DNA of 64,000 nt from an uncultured Victivallis sp. (GTDB lineage Bacteria; Verrucomicrobiota; Lentisphaeria; Victivallales; Victivallaceae). The stretch spans positions 1-64,000 of the forward strand of contig CALXOA010000008.1 of NCBI GenBank assembly GCA_944389895.1. Direction: 5' to 3'. The notes beneath the pieces were generated by a model. It did no database searches. It saw only the letters and a program-made list of their open reading frames with translations, and was not told the DNA's origin. Both the position numbers and the translations under genes were made by a program. This document shows positions 59,993 through 64,000 of this stretch, in pieces. Each line of letters starts with the position of its first letter. Positions within the stretch are counted from its first letter, which is position 1.

Positions 59993-62878
59993 ATGTTTGA
60001 AAATATCTTCATTCGAGGCGCAACTCAGCACAACCTGAAGGGGATAGACGTCACGATCCCACGCAACAAACTGGTGGTCATCACCGGGTTGTCCGGCTCC
60101 GGCAAGAGTTCGCTCGCCTTTGACACCCTCTACGCCGAAGGACAGCGGCGCTATGTCGAAAGTCTTTCGGCCTACGCACGTCAGTTTCTCGACCGGATGC
60201 AGAAACCCAAGGTTGAACATATCGAGGGGCTCTCCCCGGCGATTGCGATTGAACAACGCACCGCCGGCGGCACGCCGCGTTCCACCGTGGCAACCGTCAC
60301 GGAAATCTACGATTATCTCCGGCTGCTGTACGCCCATACCGGAACACCTCACTGTCCGCACTGCGGCCGCGTACTGACCTCACAGTCGGCGCAGGCAATC
60401 GCCGAACAGCTTCTGAGACTGAAGCCGGGGCAGAAGATGATGCTCCTCGCACCGTTCGTCACCGGGAAGAAAGGGGAGCACCGCGACATCCTGGAAACAA
60501 TCCGTTCCGAAGGTTTCATACGGGCCCGGATCGACGGCAGACTCATCCAGATCGACGAGGAGGAGCTGCCGGTACTCGAAAAAAACAAGCGTCACACCAT
60601 CGAAGCGGTTGTGGATCGGCTGATCACCGGGAAACTCGACCGTTCACGGTTGACCGATTCGATCGAAACCGCGCTGCGCCACGGCTCCGGTACGATTTCG
60701 GTACTGCTCGATGCTCCGGAGGGGCTCGAGCCGGATTTTACCGAGGAGAAATTCAGCGAGAATCTGGCCTGCCCGGACTGCGGCGTCTCCTATGGAGAAC
60801 TGCTGCCGCGCAACTTCTCCTTCAACTCTCCCTACGGCGCCTGTACCGAGTGCAACGGACTCGGTGTCCAGCAGGTGATGGATCCGGTCAAGGTGATTCC
60901 CGACCCGTCGCTGTCGATCAGGAACGGTGCGATTCCCGGCTGGCGGCGCGGACCTCGCCATCTGATCATCTACTACAACCTGCTGCTGCGCAAACTCGCC
61001 GAATGGCTCGGGGAGCCGGAGATGCTGACGACGCCGTTCAACAAGCTCTCCGAACGGACCCGAAACATCATCCTCTACGGTTCCGGCAGGGAACCGCTGG
61101 AGTTCGATTACTACATGCACGGCCGGAAATATCACTGGAGCAAGCCGTTCGAAGGGGTTCTCGAAAACATGCACCGCCGGATGACCGAGACCGAATCCGA
61201 CTCGGTTCGTGAAAGGCTGGGAGAGTACCTGAGTCCCCGCGAGTGTCCGGCGTGCCATGGTTCGCGGTTGAATCCGGTCAGCCTCGCCGTGACCGTCGGC
61301 GGACTTGCGATCGACAGATTCAACGCGCTGAGTGTCGAAGCGGCATTGAAGTTCGTCTCGGAACTCAAGCTCGACGCCGAACATGCCGTGATCGCCGCGG
61401 ATATTCTCAAGGAGATCCGCAACCGCCTCACATTCCTCTGCGATGTCGGGCTGAACTATCTGACGCTGAACCGGGTTTCGAGTACGCTCTCCGGCGGAGA
61501 AGCCCAGCGCATCCGGCTCGCAACACAGCTCGGCTGCGGCCTGGTCGGCGTCCTTTACATTCTCGACGAACCCTCGATCGGCCTGCACCAGCGTGACAAC
61601 GACCGGCTCCTCGACACACTGGGGAAACTGCGCGACATCGGCAACACGGTTCTGGTGGTCGAACACGACCTCGACACCATCGAACGCGCCGATTATGTGC
61701 TCGATCTCGGTCCCGGCGCCGGGGTTCACGGCGGCGAACTCGTCGCCTGGGGAACCCCGGCGGAGATCCGCAACTTCCCGAACTCCCTGACGGCCGACTT
61801 CCTCGCGGGGCGGCGACAGATCGCAGTTCCCGCCGAACGGCATAAGGGTAACGGGCACAAGCTGGTGATTCGAGGAGCGGAACACAACAACCTGCGGAAA
61901 ATCACCGCTGAAATTCCTCTCGGGACCTTCACCTGTATCACCGGAGTCTCCGGTTCCGGCAAAAGTTCGCTGATCAACGGCATCCTCGTGCGGGCACTGA
62001 ACCGGCATCAGGGCATTCAGGACCTGCCTCCCGGCCGATATGCGAAGATCGAAGGATTGGAATTTGTCGATAAGGCGATCGTGATCGACCAGAGCCCGAT
62101 CGGACGGACCCCCCGCTCCAACCCGGCCACCTACACCGATGCGTTCGGCGGCATCCGCAAACTTTTCAGCGAACTGCCGGAATCCAGAATGCGCGGCTAC
62201 GGGCCGGGCCGCTTCAGTTTCAATGTCAAGGGCGGCCGCTGTGAGGAGTGCAAGGGCGACGGAATCAAAAAAATTGAGATGCAGTTCCTCTCCGACGTCT
62301 ACGTGGAGTGTTCCGCCTGCGGCGGACGGCGATTCAACAAGGAGACGCTCAGTGTCCATTACCGGAAGAAGAGCATCGCAGACGTGCTCGATCTCACCGT
62401 AAACCAGGCGGTTGAATTTTTCAGTGCGATCCCTTCGCTGGCCCGCAAATTCAGGACGCTGCAGGAGGTGGGACTCGGTTACGTGACGCTCGGGCAGCCC
62501 GCAACCACTCTCTCCGGCGGGGAGGCCCAACGTGTCAAGCTCGCCGCCGAACTCGCCCGGGTGCCGCGCGGTCACACGGTCTACATCCTCGACGAGCCGA
62601 CCACCGGCCTCCATCTGGCCGATATCGATCAGTTGCTCAAGGTTCTGTTCAAGCTCCGCGACATGGGCAACACCGTGATCGTGATCGAACACAACCTCGA
62701 CGTGATCAAAACCGCCGACTACCTTCTCGACCTCGGCCCGGAAGGAGGAGACAACGGCGGCCGGATCATCGCCAGGGGAACGCCCGAGGAAGTGGCACAG
62801 GTTGCAAAGTCCCATACCGGGCGTTACCTGAAGAAGTATCTTCCGGTTCCGGTCGTCTCCGGCCCCGACGAGAAATGA
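59993..62878 (+). CDS. uvrA: excinuclease ABC subunit A
   Basis: This 961-aa ABC ATPase is the damage-recognition subunit of nucleotide-excision repair. Two ATPase modules are visible. The first Walker A is GLSGSGKSS at residues 32-40, and the second is GVSGSGKSS. Signature motifs are LSGGEAQRIRLATQ and LSGGEAQRVKLAAEL, each followed by Walker B ILDEPSIGLH and ILDEPTTGLH. Zinc-binding pairs are CPHCGRV, CPDCGVSY with CTECNGLG, and CEECKGDG with CSACGG. It is slightly longer than E. coli UvrA. A small hairpin with TTTT at 62894-62909 may end its transcript. Confidence 0.96.
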   Translation: MFENIFIRGATQHNLKGIDVTIPRNKLVVITGLSGSGKSSLAFDTLYAEGQRRYVESLSAYARQFLDRMQKPKVEHIEGLSPAIAIEQRTAGGTPRSTVATVTEIYDYLRLLYAHTGTPHCPHCGRVLTSQSAQAIAEQLLRLKPGQKMMLLAPFVTGKKGEHRDILETIRSEGFIRARIDGRLIQIDEEELPVLEKNKRHTIEAVVDRLITGKLDRSRLTDSIETALRHGSGTISVLLDAPEGLEPDFTEEKFSENLACPDCGVSYGELLPRNFSFNSPYGACTECNGLGVQQVMDPVKVIPDPSLSIRNGAIPGWRRGPRHLIIYYNLLLRKLAEWLGEPEMLTTPFNKLSERTRNIILYGSGREPLEFDYYMHGRKYHWSKPFEGVLENMHRRMTETESDSVRERLGEYLSPRECPACHGSRLNPVSLAVTVGGLAIDRFNALSVEAALKFVSELKLDAEHAVIAADILKEIRNRLTFLCDVGLNYLTLNRVSSTLSGGEAQRIRLATQLGCGLVGVLYILDEPSIGLHQRDNDRLLDTLGKLRDIGNTVLVVEHDLDTIERADYVLDLGPGAGVHGGELVAWGTPAEIRNFPNSLTADFLAGRRQIAVPAERHKGNGHKLVIRGAEHNNLRKITAEIPLGTFTCITGVSGSGKSSLINGILVRALNRHQGIQDLPPGRYAKIEGLEFVDKAIVIDQSPIGRTPRSNPATYTDAFGGIRKLFSELPESRMRGYGPGRFSFNVKGGRCEECKGDGIKKIEMQFLSDVYVECSACGGRRFNKETLSVHYRKKSIADVLDLTVNQAVEFFSAIPSLARKFRTLQEVGLGYVTLGQPATTLSGGEAQRVKLAAELARVPRGHTVYILDEPTTGLHLADIDQLLKVLFKLRDMGNTVIVIEHNLDVIKTADYLLDLGPEGGDNGGRIIARGTPEEVAQVAKSHTGRYLKKYLPVPVVSGPDEK

Positions 62879-62954
62879 GGAGGGGTGCACTCCCACGGAG
62901 CCGTGTTTTCCGGGGAGGAAATCCCCGGCAACCGGAGGATTTCTCCCCTCGGGA

Positions 62955-62971
62955 AATATTTTCAAAATATT
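62955..62971. promoter_or_regulatory. 17-bp AT-rich palindrome upstream of the Lrp-like gene
   Basis: AATATTTTCAAAATATT is a perfect 17-bp palindrome ending 13 bases before the -35 of the next gene. It could be a regulator site or an UP-like element. The 209-base gap after uvrA also holds a GC hairpin (62910-62928) without a T run. Confidence 0.5.
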
Positions 62972-62984
62972 CTTCGGATTTCAT

Positions 62985-63012
62985 TTGCATTCCGGTTCCG
63001 GCTGGGTATAGT
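62985..63012 (+). promoter_or_regulatory. promoter of the Lrp-domain gene
   Basis: TTGCAT (62985-62990), a 16-base spacer and TATAGT (63007-63012) lie 75 bases before the start. Confidence 0.5.
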
Positions 63013-63087
63013 TAGAGGTGTGAGGGGGGAGCATCTCCGCTCTCGGGAAACCGTAAGACACCAGCAACCAGAAGGAGGACATTGCAT

Positions 63088-63366
63088 ATGGTGACAGGCA
63101 TCGTTTTGGTCAATGTGGAGCGGGCGATGATCCGCACAGTGATCGAAGATCTGATGAAGATCGACGGAGTCTCCGAAGTATGCGCCGTCGCCGGTGAATA
63201 CGACCTCGTCGTGATGATCCGGGTCAAGAGCAACACTGAGCTGGCGGAAATCATCGCTTCACGTATGACGCACGACATCAACGGCATTATCCATACCAAG
63301 ACGCTCGTTGCGCTCAACTCCTATTCCAAACTCGATCTGGAACAGTTCTATCTCGGGGGCCAGTAA
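63088..63366 (+). CDS. stand-alone Lrp/AsnC ligand-binding (RAM) domain protein
   Basis: This 92-aa protein is the alpha-beta sandwich effector domain of the Lrp/AsnC family without an HTH: TGIVLVNVERAMIRTVIEDLMKIDGV, CAVAGEYDLVVMIRVKSNTELAEII and GIIHTKTLVAL. Such stand-alone RAM proteins bind amino acids and form decamers or hetero-oligomers with full regulators; they cannot bind DNA alone. AAGGAGGA precedes the ATG at 63088. It is a single-gene unit between its own promoter and a strong terminator, with an AT-rich palindrome upstream. Confidence 0.88.
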   Translation: MVTGIVLVNVERAMIRTVIEDLMKIDGVSEVCAVAGEYDLVVMIRVKSNTELAEIIASRMTHDINGIIHTKTLVALNSYSKLDLEQFYLGGQ

Positions 63367-63392
63367 GGCATCCGGAGAGTGACGCCATGACT

Positions 63393-63419
63393 GCGGCCGG
63401 GAAAAACCGGCCGCTTTTT
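63393..63419 (+). terminator. terminator after the Lrp-domain gene
   Basis: An 8-bp GC stem (GCGGCCGG with CCGGCCGC), a GAAAAA loop and TTTTT form a textbook intrinsic terminator. Confidence 0.92.
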
Positions 63420-63431
63420 CTTTCCGCACAC

Positions 63432-63460
63432 TTGCCAAATCGCCGTCATGATTATAGATT
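63432..63460 (+). promoter_or_regulatory. possible promoter of the lipoprotein gene
   Basis: TTGCCA (63432-63437), a 17-base spacer and TAGATT (63455-63460) sit in a short AT-rich stretch (ATTATAGATTATAAC) about 55 bases before the lipoprotein start. Other -10 choices overlap. Confidence 0.35.
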
Positions 63461-63515
63461 ATAACATTAGGACTTTGTCGGAAAACATCACTTGGAAAAG
63501 ATTGGAGTTCACCTC

Positions 63516-64000
63516 ATGCCGCGTCGTTCGCTTCTGCCCCTGCTGGCCGGAATTTTCCTGCTGGCCGCCGGCTGCGCCGATCCTGTGGTCTTCTCGGAGA
63601 TCTTCCAGCAGCAGGAAGGTCAGAAGATCTATACCGCCTACAACATCTGGTACACCGATCCGGATGCGATCAGCTGCCTGAACATTCAGCAGGGGTCGTT
63701 CATTCCGATCGGAACGGAGATCATCCCGGAAGAGACTACCAGCGCCCCCTTCGGCCTCGGATTCTATGAACGGATCCGTTTCAGAGATACCGCGGGCCGG
63801 GAGTACACGATCCGTTTCGATTCCGGCTACCGGCTCACTTCGATGCGGGATTACATCGGGTACACCTTCACCACCACGCCGCCCGAGGAGCTGTTGAAGG
63901 ATGTTCCGGAGCAGAACCGGCTCCGGATCTCCCGGGGGGAGGTCGTCCCCGGCATGAACCGTCGCGAGGTTACGTTCGCCTATGGTCCGCCGCCGCTCTG
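63516..64000 (+). CDS. predicted lipoprotein (3' end beyond the window)
   Basis: The frame opens at an ATG with GGAG about 9 bases upstream and stays open to the window edge (161 codons seen). The start MPRRSLLPLLAGIFLLAAGC is a lipoprotein signal with lipobox LAAGC, so the mature chain should be lipidated at Cys20. The rest (ADPVVFSEIFQQQEGQKIY onward) is soluble and rich in beta-strand-like segments (YERIRFRDTAGREYTIRF). Near the edge, VVPGMNRREVTFAYGPPP resembles the SmpA/BamE-type pattern of a Gly-Met pair before an allosteric helix, but that is only suggestive. Function unknown. Confidence 0.72.
   Translation, partial: MPRRSLLPLLAGIFLLAAGCADPVVFSEIFQQQEGQKIYTAYNIWYTDPDAISCLNIQQGSFIPIGTEIIPEETTSAPFGLGFYERIRFRDTAGREYTIRFDSGYRLTSMRDYIGYTFTTTPPEELLKDVPEQNRLRISRGEVVPGMNRREVTFAYGPPPL

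Noticed and set aside
59993-62965. Very long open frame (over 750 codons) on the strand opposite uvrA
   Set aside because: Its product has no recognisable motif and mirrors the uvrA codons; GC-rich third positions keep the antisense frame open. The same holds for long antisense frames opposite acn, both GH5 genes, feoB, the 1450-aa gene and the 1297-aa gene.

Overview
This 64 kb window looks like chromosomal DNA of a GC-rich, saccharolytic bacterium of the PVC group, most likely a Lentisphaerota (Victivallis-like) member. This is inferred from gene content, not from a marker-gene search. The clues are two pseudopilin-type secreted proteins with an H-X9-DG box beside large glycosidases, a eukaryote-type HisA, V-type ATPase subunits, a K+-dependent membrane pyrophosphatase and many different glycoside hydrolases. 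Genes are dense on both strands. AT-rich promoters close to TTGACA-N16/17-TATAAT stand out against the GC-rich background. I saw no tRNA, rRNA, CRISPR array, insertion sequence or phage gene.

Layout. 0-9 kb: a secreted trypsin-like protease (-), a 2-Cys peroxiredoxin (+), a histidine phosphatase (-), then a tightly packed run acn, ung, GH78 rhamnosidase, hisA (+). 8.5-14.4 kb: recD2, a GT-C-like membrane protein and lysS (-). 14.6-19.4 kb: pyrophosphatase hppA (+), stand-alone coaB (-), gatB (+). 19.5-29.5 kb: a first glycan region with a clan GH-A glycosidase, a LacI regulator, a strongly promoted 74-aa orphan, an AraC regulator divergent from a deacetylase-like barrel protein, and two tandem GH5 enzymes. 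29.6-41 kb: feoB-feoA with a frame-disrupted DtxR-type regulator (-), zwf (-), V-ATPase K and I subunits (-), proA (-), purA (+), rodA (+). 41-59 kb: a second, larger glycan region. 59-64 kb: ftsQ (-), uvrA, a stand-alone Lrp/AsnC ligand domain and the start of a lipoprotein (+).

The 41-59 kb region has two modules of the same design: a transcription regulator, an H-X9-DG pseudopilin and a giant secreted protein with carbohydrate-active features. In the first, an AraC regulator is divergent from a pseudopilin that is followed by a 22-codon leader peptide and a 1450-aa barrel protein. In the second, a LacI regulator and pseudopilin form one unit, divergent from a 1297-aa secreted protein and a small beta-sandwich protein. 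Between them lies a cytoplasmic operon of GH42 beta-galactosidase, (alpha/alpha)6 glycosidase and SGNH esterase. Together this suggests that extracellular enzymes open a polymer and intracellular enzymes finish it. The second module has two matching 18-bp CG-centred operators, the best-defined regulatory circuit in the window.

Energy genes point to sodium use. HppA has the K+-dependent signature, and the V-ATPase ring subunit keeps the four polar positions that match the Na+ site of Enterococcus NtpK.
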